From: Palsa-504 sp963844625
Lineage (GTDB): Bacteria; Actinomycetota; Actinomycetes; Streptosporangiales; Streptosporangiaceae
DNA length: 64,000 nucleotides
NCBI GenBank assembly: GCA_963844625.1
Contig: CAWJPF010000011.1
Location: 1-64,000, forward strand
Reading direction: 5' to 3'
Shown: one piece after another, positions 9,445 to 17,969 of the stretch
Layout of the letters: every line of letters begins with the position of its first letter
How positions within the stretch are numbered: the first letter of the stretch is position 1
Notes under the pieces: model-generated
The model's database searches: none
What the model saw: only the letters and a program-made list of their open reading frames with translations
What the model was told of the DNA's origin: nothing
Made by a program: the position numbers and the translations under genes

Positions 9445-9717
9445 ATGGACGGGTCAAACCTGGACTTCATTGTCTTGCCGATCGTCATCCCGGTGATCCT
9501 GATCATCTTTATAGTTGCGCCGTTTGTCGCGGACCGCCGTCCCCGGAGCAGGCGCTCGACCGCGTCGCCGGCCGGCGACGCGGTCAGGGAGCAGGTCGGT
9601 GGGCAGGCGCCGGAACCAGAGCGCCTGGCGCCGGCTCACGTCAGCGGGCCGGCCCAGCGTGATCCGCTAGCAGAGGCAATCCCCGCGGAATCAGCGGGAT
9701 CGGGAAGGAGCAGATAA
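9445..9717 (+). CDS. Small single-span membrane protein coupled to poxB
   Basis: A 90-residue protein starts at the ATG at 9445, which has GGAGAG eight bases upstream. After MDGSNLDF comes one strongly hydrophobic segment (IVLPIVIPVILIIFIVAPFV, residues ~9-28), then a basic RRPRSRRS stretch and a polar Ala/Pro/Glu-rich tail. The charge pattern predicts the tail in the cytoplasm. The stop and the poxB start share a base (TAATG), so translation is coupled. It may anchor or regulate the peripheral PoxB enzyme at the membrane, which is inference from context. I recognise no named family. Confidence 0.65.
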   Translation: MDGSNLDFIVLPIVIPVILIIFIVAPFVADRRPRSRRSTASPAGDAVREQVGGQAPEPERLAPAHVSGPAQRDPLAEAIPAESAGSGRSR

Positions 9718-11453
9718 TGGCAAGCACGGTAGCCGACGTCATGATCGCCACGTTGAAGGCGTCCGGGGTGCGGCGCATATACGGGCTTCCCGGGGACTCG
9801 CTGAACGGGTTCACCGACGCGCTGCGCCGGGGCGGCGGCATCGCCTGGGAGCACGTGCGGCACGAGGAGGCCGCGGGGTTCGCGGCCGCTGCCGAGGCGG
9901 CCCTGACCGGGGAGCTGGCCGTGTGCGCGGCCAGCTGCGGACCCGGGAACCTGCATCTCATCAACGGCCTGTTCGACGCCAACCGCAGCGGGGTGCCGGT
10001 GCTGGCGATCGCCTCGCACATCCCGCGGACCGAGATCGGCGGCGAATACTTCCAGGAGACCCACCCGCAGGATCTGTTCCGCGAGTGCAGCGTCTACTGC
10101 GAGCTGGTCAGTGTGCCCGACCAACTGCCCCGCGTGCTTGAGATCGCGATGCGCGCGGCGCTGGCCCGGCGCGGGGTCGCCGTGGTCGTGGTCCCCGGCG
10201 AGGTGTTCCTCGCCGACGCGCCGCGTGACGCGAAGCCAGCGCAGATACGGACGGTAACGCCGGTCGTGCGGCCGGACGAGGAGTCACTGGCGGCCGCGGC
10301 GCAGGTACTGAACGCCGCTGACCGGGTGACCATCCTCGCCGGAGCCGGGTGCGCCGGCGCGCACGACCAGCTCATCGCGCTGGCGGCGGCGCTGAAGGCG
10401 CCGGTCGTCCATGCCTTTCGCGGCAAGGAGTTCGTCGAGTACGACAACCCCTACGACGTGGGCATGACCGGGCTGATCGGGTTCACCTCGGGGTACCGGG
10501 CGATGGAGCACTGCGACGCGCTGGTCATGCTCGGTACCGACTTTCCCTACCGGCCGTTCTACCCGGAAGGCGTCCCGGTCATCCAGGTCGACGTCCGCGG
10601 CGAGCGGATCGGCCGGCGGGTGCCAGTCGATGTCCCGCTGATCGGCACGGTCAGGGATACGGTCGACGCGCTGTTGCCGCTGGTCAAGACCAAGAGTGAT
10701 TCGGCGCACCTGGACCGGATGACGGCGCACTACCGGCGCGCCCGCGGACGGCTGGACCACTTGACCCGGGCCGGGCATGACAGCTCGCCGATACACCCGC
10801 AGTTCGTCGCGGCCACGATCGACCGCCTCGCCGCCGACGATGCGATCTTCACCGCGGACGTCGGCACGCCGTGCATCTGGGCCGCCCGCTACCTGCGAAT
10901 GAACGGCAGGCGCCGCCTGATCGGCTCGTTCAACCACGGGTCCATGGCCAACGCGCTGCCGCACGCCATCGGGGCGCAAGCCAGCCAGCCCGGCCGGCAG
11001 GTGATCACCCTGTCCGGCGACGGCGGGCTGGCGATGCTGCTCGGCGAGCTGATTACGCTGCGGCAGCAGCGGCTTCCGGTGAAGGTCGTCGTGTTCAACA
11101 ACGGCGCGCTGTCGTTCGTGGAACTGGAGATGAAGGCCGGCGGGATCGTCACCTACGGCACTGACCTCGACAATCCCGACTTCGCCGGGATAGCCAGGTC
11201 GGCCGGGCTTTTGGGGGTGCGGGTGAGCCACGCCAGCGAGCTCGAAGGCGCGCTGAAGGAGGCCTTCGGCCACGACGGGCCTGCCCTGGTGGAAGTACGC
11301 ACGGCCCGGCACGAGCTGTCCCTGCCGCCCAAGCTCACCTACGGCGAGATCAAGGGCTTCACTCTGTACGCGACCAGGACGATCCTGTCCGGCGGCGGAG
11401 ATGAGCTCGTCGACCTGGCCCGGACGAATTTGCGCGAGCTGGACATCGAATGA
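9717..11453 (+). CDS. poxB: Thiamine-diphosphate pyruvate:quinone oxidoreductase (pyruvate oxidase)
   Basis: This 578-residue protein has the three-domain plan of the ThDP/FAD pyruvate oxidase family. The N-terminal Pyr domain has YGLPGDSLNG and the catalytic glutamate in HVRHEEAAGFAA. A central FAD-type domain follows (ILAGAGCAGAHDQL), then a C-terminal PP domain with the ThDP motif GDGGLAMLLGEL ending in NN about 28 residues on. It would decarboxylate pyruvate oxidatively to acetate and CO2, passing electrons to membrane quinone. The length and the GEYFQETHPQDLFRECSVYCE segment favour quinone-dependent PoxB over acetolactate synthase. It is translationally coupled to the upstream one-TM peptide. 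PoxB is usually a stationary-phase or low-oxygen enzyme. Confidence 0.9.
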   Translation: MASTVADVMIATLKASGVRRIYGLPGDSLNGFTDALRRGGGIAWEHVRHEEAAGFAAAAEAALTGELAVCAASCGPGNLHLINGLFDANRSGVPVLAIASHIPRTEIGGEYFQETHPQDLFRECSVYCELVSVPDQLPRVLEIAMRAALARRGVAVVVVPGEVFLADAPRDAKPAQIRTVTPVVRPDEESLAAAAQVLNAADRVTILAGAGCAGAHDQLIALAAALKAPVVHAFRGKEFVEYDNPYDVGMTGLIGFTSGYRAMEHCDALVMLGTDFPYRPFYPEGVPVIQVDVRGERIGRRVPVDVPLIGTVRDTVDALLPLVKTKSDSAHLDRMTAHYRRARGRLDHLTRAGHDSSPIHPQFVAATIDRLAADDAIFTADVGTPCIWAARYLRMNGRRRLIGSFNHGSMANALPHAIGAQASQPGRQVITLSGDGGLAMLLGELITLRQQRLPVKVVVFNNGALSFVELEMKAGGIVTYGTDLDNPDFAGIARSAGLLGVRVSHASELEGALKEAFGHDGPALVEVRTARHELSLPPKLTYGEIKGFTLYATRTILSGGGDELVDLARTNLRELDIE

Positions 11454-11538
11454 CGGTACCGACGCTGTGGCGGCGGCACCCTGACGTTGATCCCGCTGTT
11501 CACCGGCTTCACCTTGTCCCAGGCTGGGCAGGCCCGCA

Positions 11539-11564
11539 GCCATCCCGGCCCGCGCCGGGATGGC
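11539..11564. terminator. Hairpin between convergent poxB and DUF222/HNH genes
   Basis: GCCATCCCGGC and GCCGGGATGGC form perfect 11-base arms around a 4-base CCGC loop. It lies between two convergent genes and could terminate both. No U-run follows on either strand, which is usual for actinomycete terminators. Confidence 0.65.
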
Positions 11565-11580
11565 CGGGGGGCTGTGCTGG

Positions 11581-13665
11581 TCAGTCGGGGTACTGGGTGG
11601 GGCGGCTGAGGTAGGTCCGCCCGGAGGGGGTGGTCCAGCGGAACCAGCCGCGGGTTCCGGCGTGCTGCAGGTGCCAGCCGGGGGCCTGCTTGTCGCGGTG
11701 GTTATGCCGGCAGACGGGCCCGGCGTCGCACAGGCAGGTCCGGCCGCCCTGCCCGAACGGGGTGCTGTGCTCATAGTCGCACTGGTCCTGGGGACGGCGG
11801 CAGGGCGGGAACGTGCAGCAGGCGTTCAGGATCCCGGTCAGGTGCCGGAGCCGGACGCCGGGGTCGTGTCCTTTCGCTTCGTGCTCGTGATCACACGGCC
11901 CGGCCAGGTTCTCCAGCGCGAACACCAGGTCCCCGCCTCCGCCGGCGGGGCCGGGGCCGGGGGTCCCGGTGAGGGCGGCGATGTCGAGCCGGATGGTGCC
12001 GGTTCCGGGCGGGTCGTGGTCATCGCCGGGGGTGTAGACGGGCCCGTCGCGGGCCGCCCGGGCATTGGTATCACGCTTATCGCGGTGGCGGGGCGGGGGG
12101 CGGCCGCAGGCGTGGGCGACGGGCCGGTGGTCGGGGCCGGTGACGGTCACGCACCAGGTGGAGCGGGGGCTGCGGGCTGCGGCGGCGGCGAGGTCCCGGG
12201 CCAGCGCGGGATCGACCGGCCCGACCCGGGACATCATTCCGGGGCGGCCGGCGAGGCCCAGCAGGGTGGCCAGCGGGACGGTCAGGTTCACCCGCGCCGC
12301 GAACCCCGCCGGGATCGCGCCGGCCGCCCCGCCGCCGCCAGGGGTGCCGGGCCCCGGCCGCGGATCCCCGGGGCCGCGCCCGCCGGGCCCGGATCCGCCG
12401 GGCCCGCCGGTCCCGGTCCCGTTCCCGTCGCCGCCGCCGGTGCCATCAGTGCCGGTGCCGTCGCCGCGGGTGCCGTCGCCGGGGACGCCGCCGCCGGGGA
12501 CGCCGGGGACGTGGTCCAGGGGGTCCAGGACGCCGAGGGCTTCGAGGTAGGCCAGCGCCCGCAGCGCATCCATCCCGCCGGGGACCCCGGCGGCGCGCAG
12601 CTCCACCGCGCGGGCGGTCAGGTTCTCAGTCGCGGCCAGCGCCGCGGCGGGCGGCAGTTCCCGCCCGGCGAGCTGGCAGTTCCCCGACAGCTCCGGGTGC
12701 ATCTCCACCCGGGTGTCCTTCGCCGCCTCCTCCCGGCGCTGGCGCGCCGCGGCCGGGTTGACCTCGATGACCGCGCGGGCGATCCGGTCCCGGATCATCC
12801 CCCACGTCATCTCCCCCGCCGTGTCCAGCCCCAGCACCATCTTCTCCGCCGCACTCGCCTCCGCCGGGGACAGCGCGAAGCAGTGCAGCGCGATGATCCG
12901 CGCCTTGTCCAGGTCGATGACCCCGTCCCGCAGCGCCGCGCCGGTCAGGGGCAGCTTGACGGTCAGGTCATGGGCCAGGCCCAGCAGCCCGGCCGCCGCG
13001 CCCGCCGTCAGGTGCAGCTGCACCGCCAGCTCCCCGGCCGCATGCTCATTCCACACCAGCGGCATCGCCCCCGGCAGGTCCGCCGGCCCGCAGCCCGGAT
13101 CCGGGCGGCGGCGGATGAACTCCGCGACCGCCATCAGCAGCTCCCACTGCTGCCGGCCCGCCAGCCGCTGCCGCGCCCCGATCAGCCCCAGCAGCTGATC
13201 ACCCGTCACGCCGGCGAACGCCCGGTCCTCCCCCGACGCCTCATCAGCCAGCCCGGACAAGACCGTGCCCGGGGCCACGCCATCCAGCGGGCAGCCCTGC
13301 CCGAACCCCGCGGCCGGTCCGGCCGGGATCCCGGGCCGCGGCGGGTCACCACGGCGGTGCGCGTCCCCGTCCAGCCCCGCCGCGATCAGCCGCGCCCGCA
13401 ACACCGCCTCCTCCGCCGCCGCCCCGGCCCGGGCGGCGGCCGCCTCCGCCGGCAGCTCCGCCCACTCTCCCGGCGGCCCGTGATCAGGATCGGCGTAGAA
13501 CTCCTCATCCAGACCCGGCGGCTCGGCCTCCTCCCCGCGCGCCGCGCACATCCGCGCCCACTCCGCCTCATCAACCCAGTCCGGCGTCACCCCGCACAAC
13601 GGCCAACCCGAACTGCCGGGGTCGGGGCCGGGGGTGGGGCGGCCAGACGGCGGTTCGCGGTCCAT
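11581..13665 (-). CDS. DUF222 / HNH endonuclease (13E12 repeat family)
   Basis: About 694 residues. The start at 13665 is set by a strong ribosome binding site (GAGGGGAGG) six bases upstream. A longer reading to 13863 is possible but lacks such a site. The N-terminal half is the DUF222 helical domain. A Gly/Pro/Thr/Asp-rich low-complexity linker follows, then a C-terminal HNH domain with CCTFPPCRRP, CDYEHSTPF, CRHNHRDKQ and WTTPSGRTY. These motifs give the His-Asn-His metal finger and two zinc cysteine pairs. Such proteins are abundant and often multicopy in actinobacteria. Their nuclease activity is inferred from the fold and their biological role is unclear. The long G/T/D-rich linker (about 12330-12490) is a local composition anomaly. 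Confidence 0.9.
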   Translation of the reverse strand: MDREPPSGRPTPGPDPGSSGWPLCGVTPDWVDEAEWARMCAARGEEAEPPGLDEEFYADPDHGPPGEWAELPAEAAAARAGAAAEEAVLRARLIAAGLDGDAHRRGDPPRPGIPAGPAAGFGQGCPLDGVAPGTVLSGLADEASGEDRAFAGVTGDQLLGLIGARQRLAGRQQWELLMAVAEFIRRRPDPGCGPADLPGAMPLVWNEHAAGELAVQLHLTAGAAAGLLGLAHDLTVKLPLTGAALRDGVIDLDKARIIALHCFALSPAEASAAEKMVLGLDTAGEMTWGMIRDRIARAVIEVNPAAARQRREEAAKDTRVEMHPELSGNCQLAGRELPPAAALAATENLTARAVELRAAGVPGGMDALRALAYLEALGVLDPLDHVPGVPGGGVPGDGTRGDGTGTDGTGGGDGNGTGTGGPGGSGPGGRGPGDPRPGPGTPGGGGAAGAIPAGFAARVNLTVPLATLLGLAGRPGMMSRVGPVDPALARDLAAAAARSPRSTWCVTVTGPDHRPVAHACGRPPPRHRDKRDTNARAARDGPVYTPGDDHDPPGTGTIRLDIAALTGTPGPGPAGGGGDLVFALENLAGPCDHEHEAKGHDPGVRLRHLTGILNACCTFPPCRRPQDQCDYEHSTPFGQGGRTCLCDAGPVCRHNHRDKQAPGWHLQHAGTRGWFRWTTPSGRTYLSRPTQYPD

Positions 13666-13910
13666 GGACGCCTCCCCTCTGCGACTGGTGTTCAATGACC
13701 GGGATGCTATGAGTATTACACTCGAACAGTTTATCGTATAAGATCGTAGGACGCAACGGCGCGCCGGCTCGAGCCGGGACAATTTTCCCGCCGCCGAAGG
13801 CCAGCGCAGGCAGGCGCCAGCCCGGATCCAAACCGGAACCCAGCGAAGTGAGGTCAGCTGCAAGGCCGTCCAGCTGGTCTTCGCTGCGGCCGGATAGGAC
13901 AGCAGGTCAC
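13666..13910. promoter_or_regulatory. Probable promoter region of the DUF222/HNH gene
   Basis: This intergenic stretch contains an unusually AT-rich patch at about 13700-13750 for such GC-rich DNA. The patch includes a small palindrome TTATCGTATAA and TAATACT on the minus strand, which could be a -10 element for the gene starting at 13665. The remainder shows no gene. The 3' end of LuxR paralogue 3 lies just beyond. Confidence 0.35.
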
Positions 13911-16188
13911 TTACCGCCGTTGCTGCTCTACACCGGCACCGGCGTGCTCGCTGGGCAGCGCCACCTCGAGCTGTGCTCGAGAGCTTATGCCGAGCTTGGT
14001 GAAGACCTTGCCCAGGTGGTACTGGACGGTGCGGGTGCTGATGAACAGCCGCGCGCCGATCTGGGGATTCGACAGGCCATCTCGGGCTAGCCGCGCGACC
14101 TGGGCTTCCTGCGCGGTCAGCTCGATGGCGGTCTCTACCGTGCGCTTGCGGGCGGTCTCGCCGGTCGCCAGCAGCTCACGTCTGGCTCGTTCGGCGAAGG
14201 CTCCGATACCCATCACGTCCAGCATCTCGTGAGCTGTGCGCAGCTGATCGCGCGCCTCGGCGCGGCGGCGCTCGCGGCGCAGCCACTCCCCGTAGAGCAG
14301 ATGCGCACGGGCGAGCTGGGTGCGGACGGGGGTCTGGGTCAGGAGTTCGATCGACTCGCGGTAGCGACTGTCAGCGCCCTCGCCGTCGCTGAGCAGGGCG
14401 CGGACCCGGGCCTCGATCCCGCGCGCCCACTCGTTGGGTGTCGCGCGGCTCCGTTCGGACAGCCAGTCCAGGGCGGTCCTGACCAAGGTGAGGTCACCAG
14501 CTCTGGCTGCCGCCTCGGCCAATTCGGGCACCACCAGCGGCCCGTAACCCACCGCTCCGCGCTCGAAGGCCTGCCAGGCCGTATCGCGCGCGGCCTCGTA
14601 CCGGCCGAGGCCGTTGTACAGCACCGAGCGCGCGTGGCTCGCGTAGTTGACGACCCGGCCCATGCCGTGCGCCGCGGCCTCCTGCGCGGTGACCTCGATC
14701 AGCTCAGACGCCTGCGGTTCCTGGCCGCGCCAGGCCGCGAGGACCATCGCGGTATACGCAACCTGCGGGTTCCCGGTCGCCTCGGCGATCAGGCGGTCTT
14801 CGTCGATCAGCAACGTGGCGGCGGCCAGATCGCCGGCGACTAGGCGGGTCCAGGCCAGCTGGCCGACCGCGAGCCTGGGCCATCGAGGTCCCCGGCCCAG
14901 ATCGCGGCGCCGAGTGCCTCCAGGTGCGTCTCGCGCGCCGCCTCGGGATTGAGTGACTCAAGCCGCGTGGCCGCGCTAAGGAGCAGCGGGGCAGCATCGG
15001 CTATCCGGCGTTGTACCAATGCGATCTGGCCGCGCAGATGCTCGACCTGCGCGGCCTGCAGCGCGTCCACCGGCCCGGCCTCCACCGCGACCAGCAGCCC
15101 AAGTGCCGCGTCCAGCGCGCCCGCGTCGCACTTGGCCCGGGCCGCGGCGAGCAGGCGTTGCGCCCGGCGGCCCGGTTCGGGTGTCAGTATCGCCGCGCGC
15201 TCCAGGAACGCGGCCGCCGCGGCCAGTCCCCCACGGCCCTGGGCCCGGCCGCCGAGCGCTCAAGCTCCCCGGCGACCTCCTCGTCCGGCCCGGGGGCGGC
15301 CTGCGCCCGGTGCCACGCGCGCCGATCCGGATCAGCCACCGGATCGGTGACCTCCGCCAGGACGGCGTGCAACTCCTGCCGATCCGGCAGCGATGCCGAC
15401 CGGTAGGCCGCGGACCGTACCAGCGGGTGCCTGAACCGCACCTGGGCACCGAACTCCACCAGGCCCACCTCGGCCGCTGGCGCGGCCGCCTGAACCGGGA
15501 TCCCCAGCCGCCCGGCTGCCCGCCATACCAGCGACGGGTCGCCGGACGGATCGGCCGCCGCCAGCTGCAGCAGGCGCCGGGTCGCCGGCGCCAGGGCCTC
15601 GATCCGCCGCTCGAAGGTCTCCTCGATCCGCCCCGGCACCGACACCACGCCAGGCAGCCCGAACCCGCCCGCCAGGTGCTCCGGCGTCACCCCCCGCGGC
15701 AGCTCAAGCAGCGCCAGCGGGTTAACCTGTGCTGAGGCGCGATCCAGCCACTGCTGGTCATCGACCAGGCAGACCAGCGGCTGCTCGCCAGCCACCTCAG
15801 ACAGCAGGCCAAGCACGGCCAGGGCGACCAGGAAACGGTCCGGCGCCGGACCGGCACCGACGCCGAACGCGATCGCCAGTGCCTCCCGCTGCGGACCCGG
15901 CAGGCGCTCTAGGCGATCCAGCATCGGCGCGCACAGCTGATGCAATCCGGCGAAGGCCAGTTCCATCTCCGATTGCACGCCCGCCGCGCGCGCCACCCGG
16001 CACCCCGACGCCTGCCCGGCCAGGTGATCAAGTAGCGCCGTCTTGCCCATCCCCGGCTCGCCGCGGACCACGAGCACCCGGCTCTCGCCCGCCCGCACCG
16101 CCGCCACGAGCCGGGTTAGCACGCTCAACTCGCGGCTCCGGCCCCTCAGCCGTGCCGGGCGTCCTCGCGGGCGGGAACGTATAACCAT
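13911..16188 (-). pseudogene. LuxR-family AAA-ATPase regulator, paralogue 3 (multiply damaged)
   Basis: Three frames are needed. The first (16188 to about 15255) has Walker A GEPGMGKT and Walker B LVCLVDD. It lacks about 69 residues of the ATPase domain in frame: DRASAQ jumps straight to NPLALLELPRG near 15725. One base is then missing near 15257, shifting the frame at LERSA. The second piece runs to about 14880, where roughly 104 residues found in paralogue 1 are gone (GDLDGP joins LAVGQLAWTRLVAGDL). The third (to 13911) carries an intact LuxR helix-turn-helix. The upstream ATG at 16284 is an alternative start. This is clearly a decaying copy. The C-terminal 300 residues remain open and could be expressed separately. 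Confidence 0.85.
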
Positions 16189-16303
16189 CTGCCCGGCACC
16201 GACGTTACGCTGTGCCCATGTCGCCGGAATCGGCGACGGTAGCCGACGCGGAGCGGTAGGGCAAAAGCGCCGTCCCGCCATCACCCGCTAGGACACCAAT
16301 GTC

Positions 16304-16325
16304 CACACGGCCTCCCAGCCGGACA
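16304..16325. repeat. Upstream sequence shared with LuxR paralogue 1 (copy B)
   Basis: Identical over 22 bases to 4841-4862 and at a comparable distance upstream of the paralogue 3 start. It supports duplication of the gene together with its upstream region. Confidence 0.6.
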
Positions 16326-17102
16326 GCTAGAGCTGCGCTAACGCCTGCCCGCTAGCCTAACCCGGGGCCGTCTCCCGGAACCATCTCAAGGCGGCCGGTA
16401 TCGATGTGGTGTCCGCGCACGCTTACGATCCGTCGCGGCGCCCGTACCGCCGTTTACTTTCTGGTACCGGAATTGCTGGCCTGTCGCAGCGGCCCTTATC
16501 GTGGCGGTCTCGGTATCGATGCTCGCCAGGCGCCGCGCCGCCGGGTCCTGAGATCACTGGATTCCGCTGGCGTCAAGACCGAACTGGATCGCGCTGGCCC
16601 GGACGAAATGTATGTAGCCCGCATACAGCAGCCTGCGTACCTTGCTGCGATGCAGCTGGGCTTCGAAATGGAGCGTATACGCCTTGACGGTAGGTTCATC
16701 GGCCAAAATGAACTCAGCACGCACGGCCACCAGTTCGCTACGTTGCCTGCGGGTCACGGCGAGCCCTGCCTTCCTGCTGATTTGAATGCCGTCCGCCCAG
16801 GTCGCCAGGGCGGGTCGCAGCATCCACTCCACGGTCTCGCTCCGGGCCGTTGGTCGCGCCCGGGCCAGACCCGGGCCGGTGCCCTGGCCTGTCGGCCCCG
16901 GCGGCCCCTTTCCCCCGTGGATACCGGCGGTGCTGACGTGGCCTGGCCGCGCTAGCCATTGCGCATACGCATCCGTCGCTAGCCACTAGCCACTAGCCAC
17001 TTGCACTGTGCGGTGGCGGATACGAACGTGGCCCGGCCGAGATCACAATCACAGGGACAGCATCGCCATATCAGGGCGAGCACGACGCGACGGAGCAGTA
17101 CT
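16326..17102. other. Long stretch without a convincing gene
   Basis: This is the longest gene-poor stretch in the window. Several frames are open but have weak codon bias. The best candidate is the minus-strand frame at 16554-16832, listed separately. Near 16970-17000 the heptamer TAGCCAC is repeated three times in tandem, with CGCTAGCCA-type variants before it. The last ~100 bases are the leader of the alpha/beta hydrolase gene. Composition is slightly less GC-rich than its neighbours, consistent with degraded or acquired DNA. Confidence 0.5.
16554..16832 (-). CDS. Doubtful hypothetical protein
   Basis: A 92-residue frame starts at a GTG at 16832 with CGGAG a few bases upstream. The protein begins MEWMLRPALATWADGI and looks globular, with no low complexity and mixed helices (VKAYTLHFEAQLHRSKVRRLLYAGYIHF). 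I do not recognise it. Codon third positions are only moderately G/C-rich compared with flanking genes, so it may be a decayed fragment or a chance frame. The overlapping plus-strand frames look less protein-like. Confidence 0.25.
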   Translation of the reverse strand: MEWMLRPALATWADGIQISRKAGLAVTRRQRSELVAVRAEFILADEPTVKAYTLHFEAQLHRSKVRRLLYAGYIHFVRASAIQFGLDASGIQ

Positions 17103-17954
17103 GTGACGACCTGGCTGAACACATCCTTCGAGATGCGGTTCCGGGTCATCGACGGGCTGACGGTCCGGTACGCGCAGAGCGAGGACCACGGCGATCACGC
17201 CCTGCTGCTCAGCCCGTGGCCGGAAAGCCTGCTGGCCTTCCTGCCTATGTGGGAGTCGCTCGCCACCTGCGCCCACCTGGTGGCGATAGACCTGCCGGGG
17301 TTCGGTCGTTCCCAGCGCTGCGAGGCGCTGCTGTCGCCGAGCGCGATGAGTGAGTTCACTGTCCGCGCCGCCGATGCCTTCGGGTTGGCGCACCCGCATG
17401 TCATCGCCCCCGGTACCGGCACCTCGGCCGCGCTGTTCGCCGCGGCCCGGTATCCGGGCCGACTGCGCAGTCTTGCCGTCGGCGGCGGTGCCGCCGCGAT
17501 CCCGCTCCAGGTGGGCGGCATGCTGAAAGACTGGATCGAGACCCCCGATCTGGACGAGTTCCGCCACGGTGACCCGAGGCAGCTGGTGGCCAGCGCGCTA
17601 GCCAGCCTGAGTCGGTACGTCCTGCCGGACCCGGTCCGTGAGGACTACCTCTCCTCGTACGAGGGCAACCGGTTCGCGGAGTCGATGCGCTACGTACGCA
17701 GCTACCCAGCCGATCTCCCCGTCCTGGCCGGCCTGCTGCCGAAGATCCAGACGCCGGTGCAGATCATCGCCGGCGCGCACGACACGACGGTGCCGCCGGT
17801 CAACGCCGAGTTCCTCCATCAGCGGCTGCCCCACAGCAAACTCGACATCATCGACGCAGACCACTTCACCTGGGAAGACGCCGCGGCCGAGTACTCGGCA
17901 CTGATCACAAGCTGGTGGCGGGGCGACTACGCCGCGCTAAAGCAGTCAGATTGA
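17103..17954 (+). CDS. Alpha/beta-hydrolase-fold protein, nucleophile apparently lost
   Basis: A 283-residue protein starts at the GTG at 17103 (GGAG eight bases upstream). The fold is clear: LLLSPWPESLLAF (oxyanion loop), VAIDLPGFGRS, the nucleophile-elbow strand HVIAPGTGTSAALFAAARYPGRL, then the acid strand IIAGAHDTTVPP and the final histidine in IDADHFTWED. At the elbow, where G-x-S-x-G or an Asp version (G-x-D-x-G) is expected, the sequence is A-P-G-T-G. Glycine stands in the nucleophile position. The gene ends 15 bases before LuxR paralogue 4 and is surely cotranscribed with it. It could be a ligand-binding, non-catalytic partner of the regulator, or an inactivated enzyme. Confidence 0.8.
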   Translation: MTTWLNTSFEMRFRVIDGLTVRYAQSEDHGDHALLLSPWPESLLAFLPMWESLATCAHLVAIDLPGFGRSQRCEALLSPSAMSEFTVRAADAFGLAHPHVIAPGTGTSAALFAAARYPGRLRSLAVGGGAAAIPLQVGGMLKDWIETPDLDEFRHGDPRQLVASALASLSRYVLPDPVREDYLSSYEGNRFAESMRYVRSYPADLPVLAGLLPKIQTPVQIIAGAHDTTVPPVNAEFLHQRLPHSKLDIIDADHFTWEDAAAEYSALITSWWRGDYAALKQSD

Positions 17955-17969
17955 ATTGAAGGAGTAAGC

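Noticed and set aside
10284..11774. 496-codon minus-strand frame opposite poxB
   Set aside because: No domain is visible, and the plus-strand ThDP motifs are unambiguous.
12330..12490. Repetitive G/C-rich tract considered as a separate repeat element
   Set aside because: It is in frame in the DUF222/HNH gene and encodes the usual Gly/Thr/Asp linker before the HNH domain.
16404..16955. 183-residue plus-strand frame in the empty 16.3-17.1 kb region
   Set aside because: Poor codon bias, no ribosome binding site and no recognisable fold. Kept only as intergenic.
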